A DNA stretch of 61,964 nt. It comes from Gelidibacter sp038243395. GTDB taxonomy: Bacteria; Bacteroidota; Bacteroidia; Flavobacteriales; Flavobacteriaceae. This document shows positions 1-7,606 of this stretch, in pieces. The notes under the pieces are model-generated. The model made no database searches. It worked only from the letters and a program-made list of their open reading frames with translations, and was not told where the DNA came from. The DNA lies in assembly GCA_038243395.1 (NCBI GenBank), contig JBBSRC010000012.1:1-61964 (forward strand), written 5' to 3'. The number at the start of each line of letters is the position of its first letter. The first letter of the stretch is position 1. Both the position numbers and the translations under genes were made by a program.

Positions 1-2
1 AA

Positions 3-185
3 TTTGCTTTAGTGGGCGCTTGGGCACTTGCGGCAATTGCCTATGCTAATTATGAGTCGGAAAATACAATCGCCTATGTCGCCGGAGGTGCTGCGCTCGT
101 TTTAATCGTCAGTAGTTTGGTGCACGGGTATAATAACAGAGGCACGAATCCTATGCAAAAGATGAAAGAACATTTGGCAAAATAA
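3..185 (+). CDS. 3' end of a small membrane protein gene (truncated by window edge)
   Basis: An open frame runs in from the left edge and stops with TAA at 183-185. The 60 visible residues contain two hydrophobic stretches rich in Ala, Val and Leu separated by a short polar loop (NYESENT), then a basic tail ending in KEHLAK. This looks like the end of a small two-helix inner-membrane protein. The 5' end lies outside the window, so neither family nor full length can be judged. The gap after it (186-562) separates it from the accessory genes that follow. Confidence 0.55.
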   Translation, partial: FALVGAWALAAIAYANYESENTIAYVAGGAALVLIVSSLVHGYNNRGTNPMQKMKEHLAK

Positions 186-562
186 TCATATCCACCAACA
201 TTTTTCTCAATTAAAATAAATTTTTTAGTGGCAATAGATACGCTGCCACTTCACTTAAAGGATTGTACTTTTTAATACCTCATTTCTTCATTTCAAGTTC
301 AGAAAAAACAAAATGGCTTTAACGTTGAAGTTCTCTTGGTGAAGGAGTTCATTCGTCGAATTTCATCAGCGTTTCATAATCTAATTTTATATTCACATAG
401 TTCTGTTCCATAGATGTTTGCTAATGTTTATGCATAAGATAAGACTTGTCTCGACATGAATCTCTCCTAATAATAACCGGCTTTGGAAAATTCGTTGCAT
501 CTTCAAAGTTGCCGCAGATTTAGCAATGGGATTCACAATGTTCTACCGAGCAGTTATTCTTT
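186..562. other. Gene-free stretch, probably decayed
   Basis: No convincing gene is present. On the minus strand a 20-codon open frame (349-411) has protein-like composition, but stops lie just upstream in the same frame. It looks like the tail of a lost gene. I see no hairpin terminator and no clear copy of the palindromic repeat that bounds the neighbouring genes. Confidence 0.4.
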
Positions 563-1030
563 TTAGGAATCCAGAATTCCAGAAATTAATGTCTTGTATT
601 CTTGGACGTCCTTCTTAAATTTTTCTTGAACAGTAATCAATAATACAATTCCTATTGCTAACCATAGTCCACCAATTATATACATAAAATCGCTACTGTT
701 TATCTTTATGATTATCGTAATTAGAAACCCCAGACCCAATAAAATATGCGCAAATATTACTAGTTTCCATAGAAAGTATTGAGTAAATGAAATTTCTATA
801 GTGGTCTCATTTTTGCTGGCTGTCTTTAAAATTTTTCCATTTACAGTGACTTTATTAATAAACATTAGATTAAATGCATAAAGGCCGCGCTTATTTAGTT
901 TAAATGTAATGGGATCATTTTTAACAGTGTTAATATTGAGATCAAACCCGTTAACCGAACCAAGTGTAGCGTCTAATTTCCTAATGACTTCTTGAACATT
1001 ATTTTTGACTTTAAAATTCCATCTTTTCAT
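563..1030 (-). CDS. Hypothetical two-helix membrane protein
   Basis: The gene encodes 155 residues. The N-terminal half (about 1-85) is soluble and begins MKRWNFKVKNNVQEVI. Two transmembrane helices follow (about 88-108 and 115-135), then a basic cytoplasmic tail (EKFKKDVQEYKTL). No signal peptide or known motif is recognised. It stands alone on the minus strand. The palindromic repeat starting near 1049 lies directly upstream of its start codon, so it fits the pattern of one small gene per repeat-bounded unit. Function is unknown. Confidence 0.6.
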   Translation of the reverse strand: MKRWNFKVKNNVQEVIRKLDATLGSVNGFDLNINTVKNDPITFKLNKRGLYAFNLMFINKVTVNGKILKTASKNETTIEISFTQYFLWKLVIFAHILLGLGFLITIIIKINSSDFMYIIGGLWLAIGIVLLITVQEKFKKDVQEYKTLISGILDS

Positions 1031-1048
1031 AGTATTGGATTTTTATGT

Positions 1049-1190
1049 TTGGCAACGGTTAAATATGAGCGAAATTGGGGATTTCGAAGCCCTTATTTTC
1101 AAGTTGCCGTAATGTTTGTTGTTTTAAAGATATTCATTTTTAAACGTTCAGCCCGAATTATTGGATATAATGTTGTTGTGGCAATTTAAA
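1049..1190. repeat. Accessory-region palindromic repeat, copy A
   Basis: The left arm near 1049 reads GGCAACGGTTAAATATGAGC. The right arm near 1158-1188 reads GGATATAATGTTGTTGTGGC, which resembles the left arm when reversed and complemented. This is the same outer-end and inner-arm layout as the clearest copy at 7463-7606, but more decayed. It separates the hypothetical membrane gene from the dead parDE pair. Confidence 0.45.
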
Positions 1191-1198
1191 AATTTCTA

Positions 1199-1223
1199 AA
1201 ACTTACCAATTTTTGGTAAGTTT
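1199..1223. promoter_or_regulatory. Perfect 11-bp palindrome upstream of the parD relic (operator or hairpin)
   Basis: AAACTTACCAA and TTGGTAAGTTT are exact inverted repeats around a 3-nt T loop, 19 nt before the start of the dead parD. ParD-type antitoxins commonly repress their own operon by binding such palindromes, so this may be the old operator. The T-rich sequence after it also allows a transcription terminator. Confidence 0.45.
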
Positions 1224-1241
1224 AATTTTAATAGAAATCAA

Positions 1242-1493
1242 ATAGGCAAAAACACATCCATTTCACTCGGAAAACATTTCTTTCAATTCTTATAAAGTGG
1301 TTTCCGTAAAGGAAGATTTAAAAATGTTATCGAAGTCAATCGTGTTGGATTAAGACTTTTAAAAGAGGAAAATAGTAAAGTCCTTGTTTTAAAAAGCGCA
1401 ATTCAAGATGGAATTGACAGCGGAGTTGCCCATGACTTTGACCCCAAAAAACATCTTGATTCCATAAAAGCTAAAAAACGCTCAAATAGTTGA
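1242..1493 (+). pseudogene. parD: ParD-family antitoxin, dead copy
   Basis: In one frame 83 codons read like a type II antitoxin of the ParD/CopG-like family. The N-terminus is IGKNTSISLGKHF, the middle contains NVIEVNRVGLRLLKEEN, and the end is DFDPKKHLDSIKAKKR. The expected start codon is ATA instead of ATG, and an in-frame TAA interrupts codon 18 (in FQFL*SGF). The length matches the family's usual 80 or so residues. The toxin relic follows immediately, as in intact parDE operons. The frame is otherwise intact, so the inactivation looks fairly recent compared with parE. Confidence 0.75.
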
Positions 1494-1740
1494 ATATAAG
1501 CTAACCATAAAGCTGTTAAGAATTTATCAAATATTTGGAATGATACATATGAAGTTTGGTCCGAAAAACAAGCAAACAATTATTATGATGGACTAATATC
1601 AATTGTCTAGATATTCTGAAAATCCAGATTTAAGAAAAAATACGAATTAATATCCAAACATCTTTTTAGATTGAAAACATATCGATATATAATCTTTTAC
1701 AGAACTTCAACACGAAAAAATTAATTTGAAGAAAGGAATA
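1490..1740 (+). pseudogene. parE: ParE-family toxin, frameshifted remnant
   Basis: Fragments in different frames assemble into a RelE/ParE-type toxin: EYKLT at the start, then KAVKNLSNIWNDTYEVWSEK, then ENPDLR, then KYELISKHLFRLKTYRYIIF. At least two or three frameshifts separate them, and the normal C-terminus is not recognisable. It overlaps the end of the parD relic, as in live operons. With both halves dead the module cannot act as a toxin-antitoxin system. Confidence 0.7.
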
Positions 1741-1753
1741 TCAGAATAAAAAC

Positions 1754-1895
1754 TGCACACAACACGAGTATAAGCGGAATAGCGGGTAAATGCTTATGCA
1801 AAAATAAATCGTACAAATCAAAGGCCAGTTATAAAACCGCAAATTAAGTGCCTCAATACCGCTACTGAGTTTATACCAAACCTGGTAGTGCTTAA
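1754..1895. repeat. Accessory-region palindromic repeat, copy B
   Basis: The left arm near 1754-1786 includes CAACACGAGTATAAGCGGAA. The right arm near 1857-1892 reads ACCGCTACTGAGTTTATACC, which resembles the inverse complement of the left arm (GGTATAAACTCAGTAGCGGT). It closes the parDE-containing unit on its right. From here to 2132 I see only non-coding sequence. Confidence 0.45.
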
Positions 1896-2132
1896 TTCCT
1901 CCGAACTTTGGTTCAGATAAAATTCTTGTTAAGCGTTGGAATGTGCGGAAATTTGAAGCGGCTTAGTAACGTCTACGGTGGCTACGTACTGGCTTTAGTG
2001 CCTGTATACAAATATATATTAAGTTATTATTCAGTAGATCCTGAAGTACAAAATCACGCCAATTCCAAAATAACAAAAAATGTACTTGGGAAATAAACTA
2101 TAAAGAAAGTTATGGTTGGAAATACAAAGGTT

Positions 2133-3398
2133 TTATACTTGCCTTCCATATATTCTATGAAATAAAAACCGTATCACGAACCCTGCTAAGAGTAATCCAA
2201 TTCCCGAAAAAACCACATTTAAAGGCAGAGAAGCAGACATTGCTAAGCATCCTATTAAGCCTAATGTTGGAATTAATCGGCCGTACATACTATCTTCCTT
2301 TGGCTGTTTTATCGCCGCTATATTTGTAATACTATAATAGAGCAGAATAGTAAAAGTAGCAGCTCTAACAATAAATTCGAACGATCCTACAAGGGTAATT
2401 ATCAAAATTATCAGACCTGTAAAAAGTATTCCAATATGTGGAACCCGATATTTTTTGTGTATATTTTTAAAAACAGTTGGTAAGTCGTTTCTTCTACCCA
2501 TGGCCAACATCACTCTGCTTATTAATAATATTTTACTCAATAATAAAACTAACATTGCAGTAGATGCGCCAATGGTTATAATAATACTAATTGCAGGAGT
2601 GTTCAAAGCATCAGCCACAACTTGCAAAGGAGAAGTGCTGCTTGCCATACGTTCTGTACCTATAACACCTATAGCTACCACAGAAATCACGCTATAAAGA
2701 AGTATCGCCGTAACTATAGTAATAATAATTGCTTTTGGAATCGTTTTCTTGGGGTTCGTTACCTCTTCGGCAAGTGTTGCTATTCTTCCATAGCCTGTAA
2801 AGGCAAAAAACAAAAGCGCAGCGGCTTCTGCTATTCCTGAAATACCATATTGGGCAAAGGGTTTAAAGTTTTCGAAATTCACTTCAGGGATACCACTAAA
2901 CGCCAAATAGATAAGGGAAAGCACAGTTATTGTAACAATCACAAGATTCAAAACTCCCGCTTTTTTAATGCCAAAATAATTGGCGAGCGTCAGAAGAATA
3001 ACAGCTAAAACAGAATAGGTAATTGGAGAACCGATTGGCACTAATTGGTAGAAATAGCTGCCAAATCCTATGGCAACAAAACCTGCTCCTGCCAGCTTAC
3101 TCACTAAAAACATCCATCCCGCGGAAAATCCAAAAGCAGGACTTATCAAGATATAGCCATATTCGTAAGTTCCGCCCGAATGTGGATATCTGGACGCTAA
3201 TTGTGCTGAGCTTAAGGCATTAAAAGTGGCAATAATTCCTGCGACTAAGAGGCCCACCAGAAAAGCTGGCCCCGAAACTCCGGCCGCGATACCAGTTACT
3301 ACAAAAATACCCGCCCCAATAATTGCGCCCAAACCTACGCCTACTGCATCTTTTAAAGTAAGTGACCTTAAAAGACCTTTCTCATCTGATTTCTGCAT
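2133..3398 (-). CDS. APC-family amino acid permease
   Basis: The 421-residue integral membrane protein has about twelve hydrophobic helices. The N-terminus carries the typical APC motif GVGLGAIIGAGIFVVTG (about 19-35) in the first, broken helix that binds substrate. The helix containing LLFFAFTGYGRIATLAEEV (about 195-213) corresponds to the conserved FFAFxGF segment, followed by NPKKTIPKAI. It probably imports an amino acid by proton or sodium coupling; the substrate cannot be read from sequence. Its start overlaps the end of the upstream doxX-like gene by 17 nt, so the two are likely cotranscribed. Confidence 0.85.
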   Translation of the reverse strand: MQKSDEKGLLRSLTLKDAVGVGLGAIIGAGIFVVTGIAAGVSGPAFLVGLLVAGIIATFNALSSAQLASRYPHSGGTYEYGYILISPAFGFSAGWMFLVSKLAGAGFVAIGFGSYFYQLVPIGSPITYSVLAVILLTLANYFGIKKAGVLNLVIVTITVLSLIYLAFSGIPEVNFENFKPFAQYGISGIAEAAALLFFAFTGYGRIATLAEEVTNPKKTIPKAIIITIVTAILLYSVISVVAIGVIGTERMASSTSPLQVVADALNTPAISIIITIGASTAMLVLLLSKILLISRVMLAMGRRNDLPTVFKNIHKKYRVPHIGILFTGLIILIITLVGSFEFIVRAATFTILLYYSITNIAAIKQPKEDSMYGRLIPTLGLIGCLAMSASLPLNVVFSGIGLLLAGFVIRFLFHRIYGRQV

Positions 3399-3825
3399 TC
3401 TTCCTGTTTATTAAATACCAATCCACTGAAAATTTACCACTTCCTTTGATAATCAAAAACAGACTTCCCAAAAGCATTGCCCAATCGGTGCGGCTTCCGT
3501 GCATCATTTCCCAAAATCCATCATTGACTAAAACTTCTGATTTGGTAGTAGCAATGGCCACCAACATGATAATGAGTGTTGGAATACTCGCCAATCTTGT
3601 CAGCAATCCAATTAAAATCAATGCACCACAAATAGTCTCAAACGTACCGACAAATGTCCCTAGAAATTCTGGTAATGGAAGTCCTATTTTTTCAAAACGC
3701 CCTGCTCCTCGAATTGCAGGAAAAAGAAATTTTTGGATGCCTTCCGATAGAAATACACTGCCCACCATCAGTCGGATGAGAATGGTAGTTTTTGATTGGT
3801 TAGTTTTTAGAAGTTTTTGAAGCAT
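3382..3825 (-). CDS. DoxX-family membrane protein
   Basis: The 147-residue protein has four predicted helices and the hallmark DoxX opening IRLMVGSVFLSEGIQKFLFP (about 17-36). GAGRFEKIGLP and ETICGALILIGLLTRLASIP follow. DoxX proteins are four-helix membrane proteins often linked to quinone, sulfur or redox metabolism, but the exact role of this subfamily is unknown. It overlaps the downstream permease gene by 17 nt on the same strand, suggesting a two-gene operon with this gene first. Confidence 0.8.
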   Translation of the reverse strand: MLQKLLKTNQSKTTILIRLMVGSVFLSEGIQKFLFPAIRGAGRFEKIGLPLPEFLGTFVGTFETICGALILIGLLTRLASIPTLIIMLVAIATTKSEVLVNDGFWEMMHGSRTDWAMLLGSLFLIIKGSGKFSVDWYLINRKNAEIR

Positions 3826-3995
3826 ATTTTTTAATTTGTTTTGAATTTTTGATTGCTAAAAATGTGAATATCTAGCACTTGTGTTTCAATGAACTCATGT
3901 TCTGTTTATGTAGTTATATAAAACTAAATTTCATTTACCACAGATTCACCTATTAAATTATTGAAAAACAAACCTGTCTAATTACCAGTTAACTC

Positions 3996-4538
3996 TCAGA
4001 TATGCCCGGTAGTAATTTCCCTGAATGTCGCTAAAAAACTAGCTTTATTTTTTCTGAGAAAAAGAGTATAAATTGAAGTGAATGTACTTCTTGGATTAAG
4101 CATGAGGGAATCTTTAACATAAGTAGAATATGGAAAAAACGATTTTTCTTGTGTTAAAGGCACATCAACTCCTCCTACTATATAACTGTAACTTTCAGAT
4201 AATAGACTCAACTCTTTTGTAACTGAAACGCTAACTTCTTTATAATTAAGCTTTGTGAATGCTAGCGAGTCATTAAATTTGAATATTGAATGGCCTTGCC
4301 GATCCTTAAGTGGCTCAATAATAATTTCCATGGTTGTATCAGCGTCATTTTGGAAATAAAATTCGGGAATTTGTTCTTTTACTATACTTTGTCCGTCAGT
4401 TGCTTCCAATTTCCATTGTATTGAAATTAATTAGTAAGATTTTAATGTTTGTCTTTCATCAGTAAAATTTTCATCACTATGGCCGGAGATTAATCCTATT
4501 GATAGAAATAATGCGATAAATGTTTTGTTAAGTTTCAT
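3996..4538 (-). pseudogene. Secreted hypothetical protein gene split by an in-frame TAA
   Basis: From the ATG at 4538 the frame gives an N-terminal signal-like sequence (MKLNKTFIALFLSIGLISG), then 16 polar residues, then a TAA at 4431-4433. The same frame continues without another stop to 3996 as LISIQWKLEATDGQSIVKEQ and about 130 more residues, ending REITTGHI. Read through, the product would be a secreted or envelope protein of about 180 residues. A shorter product starting at an internal TTG (4409) would lack the signal peptide. I do not recognise a family. Repeat copy C lies just upstream. Confidence 0.6.
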
Positions 4539-4583
4539 TTTATTTACTTTTTATAATTTACTATTCTATTTTTTTACAATGAA

Positions 4584-4710
4584 GGCCAACGACAAGTATA
4601 ATGTGTAGTGCAGAATTTTGAAGTACTTCACTTTCGGTTCACTGTTATCTTTGTTATTATATATTAAGTTTCAATTTAACACTGTACTCCGCATTATGCT
4701 TATACTATGT
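4584..4710. repeat. Accessory-region palindromic repeat, copy C (interrupted by a group II intron fragment)
   Basis: The left arm is GGCCAACGACAAGTATAATG followed by TGTAGTGCAGA. The right arm at about 4687-4710 is CTCCGCATTATGCTTATACT followed by ATGT. In copy F the right arm continues ATGTTGGC. Here the sequence after ATGT becomes the start of a group II intron, so the last bases of this copy appear to have been split off. Confidence 0.6.
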
Positions 4711-5290
4711 GTGTGCCCAGCATGGGCATCTTTAATTTACCGGAAGGTAAATAATTAATCTAGAGGGTGCAAGTCTCTTATGGGCAGGGGAAACCCATTC
4801 GACAAGCTCACGAAAGATGCCTTGAACAATTAGTAAGTTGCAAGCTCGTTTACCGTGAGGTAAGGACTAAAGGAAGAGCACTACAATATTCGGTACTGAC
4901 TTTAGACATGCTCAGGTTAAACCAAGCAGAAACCTTAAATGAGGCATTTAGGTACAAGCTAGAAAGCACATCAGTGTAAAGCTCCATGATTACAAAAGGG
5001 CATGAATGTAGATGCGGCAGGGATGGAAGGAAACCTCGCCAAATGGTGTGGCAGAAAAGATGCCATTAAAGTTCGACAGGCTCACTGCATCGCCTGGGGA
5101 GGTCTCTTAGATTACGAGTTAATCACAAAGAGAGGTCAGCAGAGGTCATAGAACTCACGAGAAACGAGGTGCAGAAAACTGCATAGGTCTCACAATTGGG
5201 GAAGTTGCGTGTCCCACACTCGAGCCATTAAAAGCACAAAACTTCGTTGGAAAATCCGCAAGAGTTTGCAGAATAGAATAGACCCAGCAA
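4711..5290 (+). mobile_element. Group II intron 5' fragment without reverse transcriptase
   Basis: The segment opens with GTGTGCCCAGCATGGGC, matching the GUGYG-type 5' boundary and first helix of bacterial group II introns. The GAGGGTGCAAGTCTCTTATG segment at about 4762 is typical of domain I. Later parts such as AGGTCAGCAGAGGTCATAG (about 5132-5150) resemble the stretch that usually precedes the reverse transcriptase gene. No reverse transcriptase frame follows and no domain V hairpin is recognised, so it is a truncated remnant. The 70-codon open frame at 4767-4979 lies inside intron RNA and is probably not a protein. The right boundary is approximate. Confidence 0.55.
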
Positions 5291-5390
5291 GATGTTTTTG
5301 TACAAGAACGTATATTTTATTTCTTAGATGGTTATAATCATTGACGGCACTCGATGCAAACTAGGGTTAGAGGTGCTGAATAATTTAAAC

Positions 5391-5420
5391 AAAAAAACCG
5401 TAGAATTTCTACGGTTTTTT
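5391..5420. terminator. Bidirectional hairpin terminator
   Basis: A perfect stem AAACCGTAGA / TCTACGGTTT, with a 3-4 nt loop, is flanked by A and T runs. It can terminate the minus-strand gene at 5441-5818, whose stop lies 20 nt away. Confidence 0.75.
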
Positions 5421-5440
5421 ATGAATATAAAATATTAAGT

Positions 5441-5818
5441 TTAATTAAAATGCTTCTCTACAAATGCAACAAAATTTTCATCGCTCATTGCATTTGAAGT
5501 ACATTCACTTGTTTTAGCATTTTTATATTGTGGCGTATCTGCTAGAAATTTAATGAATTGTTCTTGTATTTGTCCAGTTCCAGTAATATGGATTTCGTCA
5601 ACATTGGGCATTGTGCTGGCTATTTCCTTGAAAAATTTTTGCGTTAAAGTGATTTCTTGATTGTTGGCTGCATTTTCATTAGAGTTATTATCGGGACCTG
5701 GGTTTTTGGCGTGTCCAATGACTATGAATTCGCCATTATCAACCTCTTTTTTTCCAACTATTGTCGCGTTGTACGAATCCATCCAAATACCAAACTGCTT
5801 TTTATTGTTTTGTGACAT
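5441..5818 (-). CDS. Conserved hypothetical protein
   Basis: The 125-residue soluble protein has no signal peptide. It starts KKQFGIWMDSYNATIVGKKE, continues with an Asn-rich loop (NNSNENAANNQE), and has a second half with TLTQKFFKEIASTMPNVDEI and ITGTGQIQEQFIKFL. The alternation of a strand with GIWMD, a helix and ITGTGQ..QF is reminiscent of the eRF1/host-attachment type alpha/beta domain found in some stress proteins, but this is only a resemblance. It has its own candidate promoter (5851-5858) and a terminator, and it lies between repeat copies C and D. Confidence 0.65.
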   Translation of the reverse strand: MSQNNKKQFGIWMDSYNATIVGKKEVDNGEFIVIGHAKNPGPDNNSNENAANNQEITLTQKFFKEIASTMPNVDEIHITGTGQIQEQFIKFLADTPQYKNAKTSECTSNAMSDENFVAFVEKHFN

Positions 5819-5850
5819 GTTTTTATTTTTTTTAAAGATATGGATTTGGA

Positions 5851-5858
5851 CAAAATTA
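5851..5858 (-). promoter_or_regulatory. Candidate -7 promoter element
   Basis: On the minus strand the sequence is TAATTTTG, matching the Bacteroidota -7 consensus TAnnTTTG, 32 nt before the start codon at 5818. No good -33 TTTG was found at the usual spacing. Confidence 0.45.
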
Positions 5859-5901
5859 TATCGGCTTTTATGTTAATATTATGAGTATTGGTGGTTATAT
5901 T

Positions 5902-6044
5902 GTTGCCAACGTCTGGTGTAAGAATAGTTTCGTGGGTTAAACACCTAAAACAGTAAAAATTGACCGAGCCTGTAGAAATTCCGCAGGAATTTTCAAGTAG
6001 TAAAGAACCAGCAATGGCTTATAAACGTTGTGCCCGTTGCAGTT
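5902..6044. repeat. Accessory-region palindromic repeat, copy D
   Basis: The left arm is GTTGCCAACGTCTGGTGTAAG. The right arm near 6010-6040 is CAGCAATGGCTTATAAACGT followed by TGTGCCCGTTGC. The outer ends (GCCAACG / CGTTGTGCC) and the inner TATAAGC-type element match the other copies. It separates the conserved hypothetical gene from the transposase fragment. Confidence 0.5.
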
Positions 6045-6094
6045 AATTGAACAATGCATTATCAGCCAACTATAATCATAATTTTTTGATATTC

Positions 6095-6467
6095 AAGGAT
6101 GTCCAAAGAGAAGAAGTTCTCTGTGACCTACTTTAGAGAGGAATATGAGCGTAACATTGAACGTGTCTACAGTCCGCAAGGCAGGTATATGAAAGGCAAG
6201 CGACAAAGTACGGTCGAACCTGTTTTTGGCACGCTCACTCAGTTCATGGGACTGAGAAAGATAAACACCATAGGAATAGCGCAGGCAAACAAAGCCATGC
6301 ACTTGTCCGCTATGGCCTACAATCTTAAAAAGTATTTGAAGTTTACCCAAAAACTGACAGAAAGCGGTGCTAAGGCACTTGGCTTTTTATTTAATAAAAT
6401 AAAGGGGTTCCATAACTTGATGAACTTGTATTTAAGCTATCCAGAATACTGCAAACCACCTAAATAA
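6095..6467 (+). mobile_element. IS transposase C-terminal fragment (IS1182-like)
   Basis: The roughly 122-residue frame corresponds only to the C-terminal end of a DDE transposase. The segment YMKGKRQSTVEPVFGTLTQF, with its conserved Glu, and the downstream AMAYNLKKYLKF are typical of IS1182-type enzymes. The N-terminal two thirds, including the first catalytic aspartates, are missing, and homology breaks off near 6095. No terminal inverted repeat was identified. It is a dead remnant sitting between repeat copies D and E. Confidence 0.7.
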
Positions 6468-6528
6468 AAAACCAAAAAGACCTTAGAAAGAGCTTAAATG
6501 AGTTCGACTTTTAAGAACTTATGGTGTT

Positions 6529-6558
6529 GTGCAACGGTTACCGGTGTTGGCAATAGTT
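6529..6558. repeat. Accessory-region palindromic repeat, copy E (collapsed)
   Basis: GTGCAACGG and GTGTTGGCAATAGTTT, the left and right outer ends of the repeat, lie next to each other with the middle missing. This looks like an internal deletion or a minimal form. It sits between the transposase fragment and the tlpA-like gene. Confidence 0.45.
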
Positions 6559-6559
6559 T

Positions 6560-7447
6560 TTATTCGTCAGTATCCAATTCTTCCAAATGTTTGTCAATTT
6601 CTTGCCATTTATTTTCATTTCCACCTTCTGTGTAATAAGTGATAATTTTGTTTTTATTTATAACTATATTTTTCGGGTATGAATTTCCGAATAATTTCCT
6701 TCCATTCTCAGAAATAAATGTAATATCATATAGGAATTCATTTTTTTCTAAAAACCTCGAAACATTTTCTAAAGAGTCATCGGTAATTGAAATAAATTTC
6801 ACATTTTTATTAGAGTATTTACTAACCAATTTGTTTAATCCTGGAATTTCTTTTCTACAAGGCGCACACCAAACAGCCCACCAATTAATTACAATAATCT
6901 GTTCTTTAAAATTATCTAAATTGATTTTCTTCCCATCCAAATTTGTAAGTTCAATTTTCGGAAATGTTTTTCCTTTAACAAGAGGTTTTTCAATTATTGA
7001 AATTTTTAAAGAATCTGCTAAAGTTGATTGATTAACCCAAGCATATTTAATTACATTGTTTATGGTGTCAAATTCTTTAATCCTTAATGATGCTCTGTTT
7101 GTAGAATTATTAAACTTGATATCCACATCATTTTCTTTTTCATTCTCTGGATTTTGTTTAAAATCAATCGTACTAAATTGTTTTATTTGACTATTAGAGG
7201 ATAGTGCAATCCAACTTCCAGATTGTTTTCCTTGTTTTAAAGTTCCAATATAAATATCGATTGAATCATTATTTGATTCCAATATAGAATGACTCTGAAT
7301 TTTAAAGGGTAAATCTTTTTCAAGCGGTTTTAGGATTTCGGGAAAACCTTGTTTTAATTCTGTCGTTTTGTATAAATTCTTCTGTTCTTTTTGACATCCA
7401 ATTAAAATTGTTGTGATGAATATCAATTTAAATATTTTCTTTAGCAT
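6560..7447 (-). CDS. TlpA-like thioredoxin-fold lipoprotein
   Basis: The 295-residue protein begins with a lipoprotein signal (FITTILIGC, with the lipidated Cys near residue 18). A roughly 150-residue N-terminal domain of unknown fold follows. The C-terminal redoxin domain is of the TlpA/AhpC-TSA type, with the active site WWAVWCAPCRKEIPGL (CAPC near residue 193). TlpA-like proteins act as thiol-disulfide reductases facing the periplasm. The partner here is unknown. It lies alone between repeat copies E and F, and the gene ends just before copy E. Confidence 0.85.
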   Translation of the reverse strand: MLKKIFKLIFITTILIGCQKEQKNLYKTTELKQGFPEILKPLEKDLPFKIQSHSILESNNDSIDIYIGTLKQGKQSGSWIALSSNSQIKQFSTIDFKQNPENEKENDVDIKFNNSTNRASLRIKEFDTINNVIKYAWVNQSTLADSLKISIIEKPLVKGKTFPKIELTNLDGKKINLDNFKEQIIVINWWAVWCAPCRKEIPGLNKLVSKYSNKNVKFISITDDSLENVSRFLEKNEFLYDITFISENGRKLFGNSYPKNIVINKNKIITYYTEGGNENKWQEIDKHLEELDTDE

Positions 7448-7462
7448 TTCTTGATTTTTAAA

Positions 7463-7606
7463 TTATTGCCAACGGTCAAGTGTATGAGCAGTAGCGGATT
7501 AAAACCCACTAACTTTTTGGTTTACACTTAACTTTATTAATATTCATAGATTTTCAATTCTGCCCTAAACCCGCTATTGCTTATACACAATGTTGGCGGT
7601 AGTTTT
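7463..7606. repeat. Accessory-region palindromic repeat, copy F (best preserved)
   Basis: The left arm is TTGCCAACGGTCAAGTGTAT followed by GAGCAGTAGCGG. The right arm is CCGCTATTGCTTATACACAA followed by TGTTGGCGG. Reversed and complemented, the right arm reads CCGCCAACATTGTGTATAAG followed by CAATAGCGG, so the arms match over about 30 nt with a few substitutions. About 80 nt of non-palindromic sequence lie between them. The 3' end of the methyltransferase gene reads into the right arm. Confidence 0.75.

Noticed and set aside
992..1189. Plus-strand open frame of 65 codons
   Set aside because: It overlaps the 5' end of the minus-strand membrane gene and repeat copy A, and its composition does not look like a protein.
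1908..2096. Plus-strand open frame of 62 codons
   Set aside because: It falls in repeat-derived, non-coding sequence with no motif, promoter or ribosome-binding site.
4767..4979. 70-codon open frame
   Set aside because: It lies within the group II intron RNA; the sequence is explained by intron domain I rather than a protein.
1049..7606. Classical integron attC sites
   Set aside because: The ends GCCAAC/GTTGGC do not fit RYYYAAC/GTTRRRY, genes face both ways and no integron integrase is visible. The XerC at 59.5 kb is a housekeeping recombinase.
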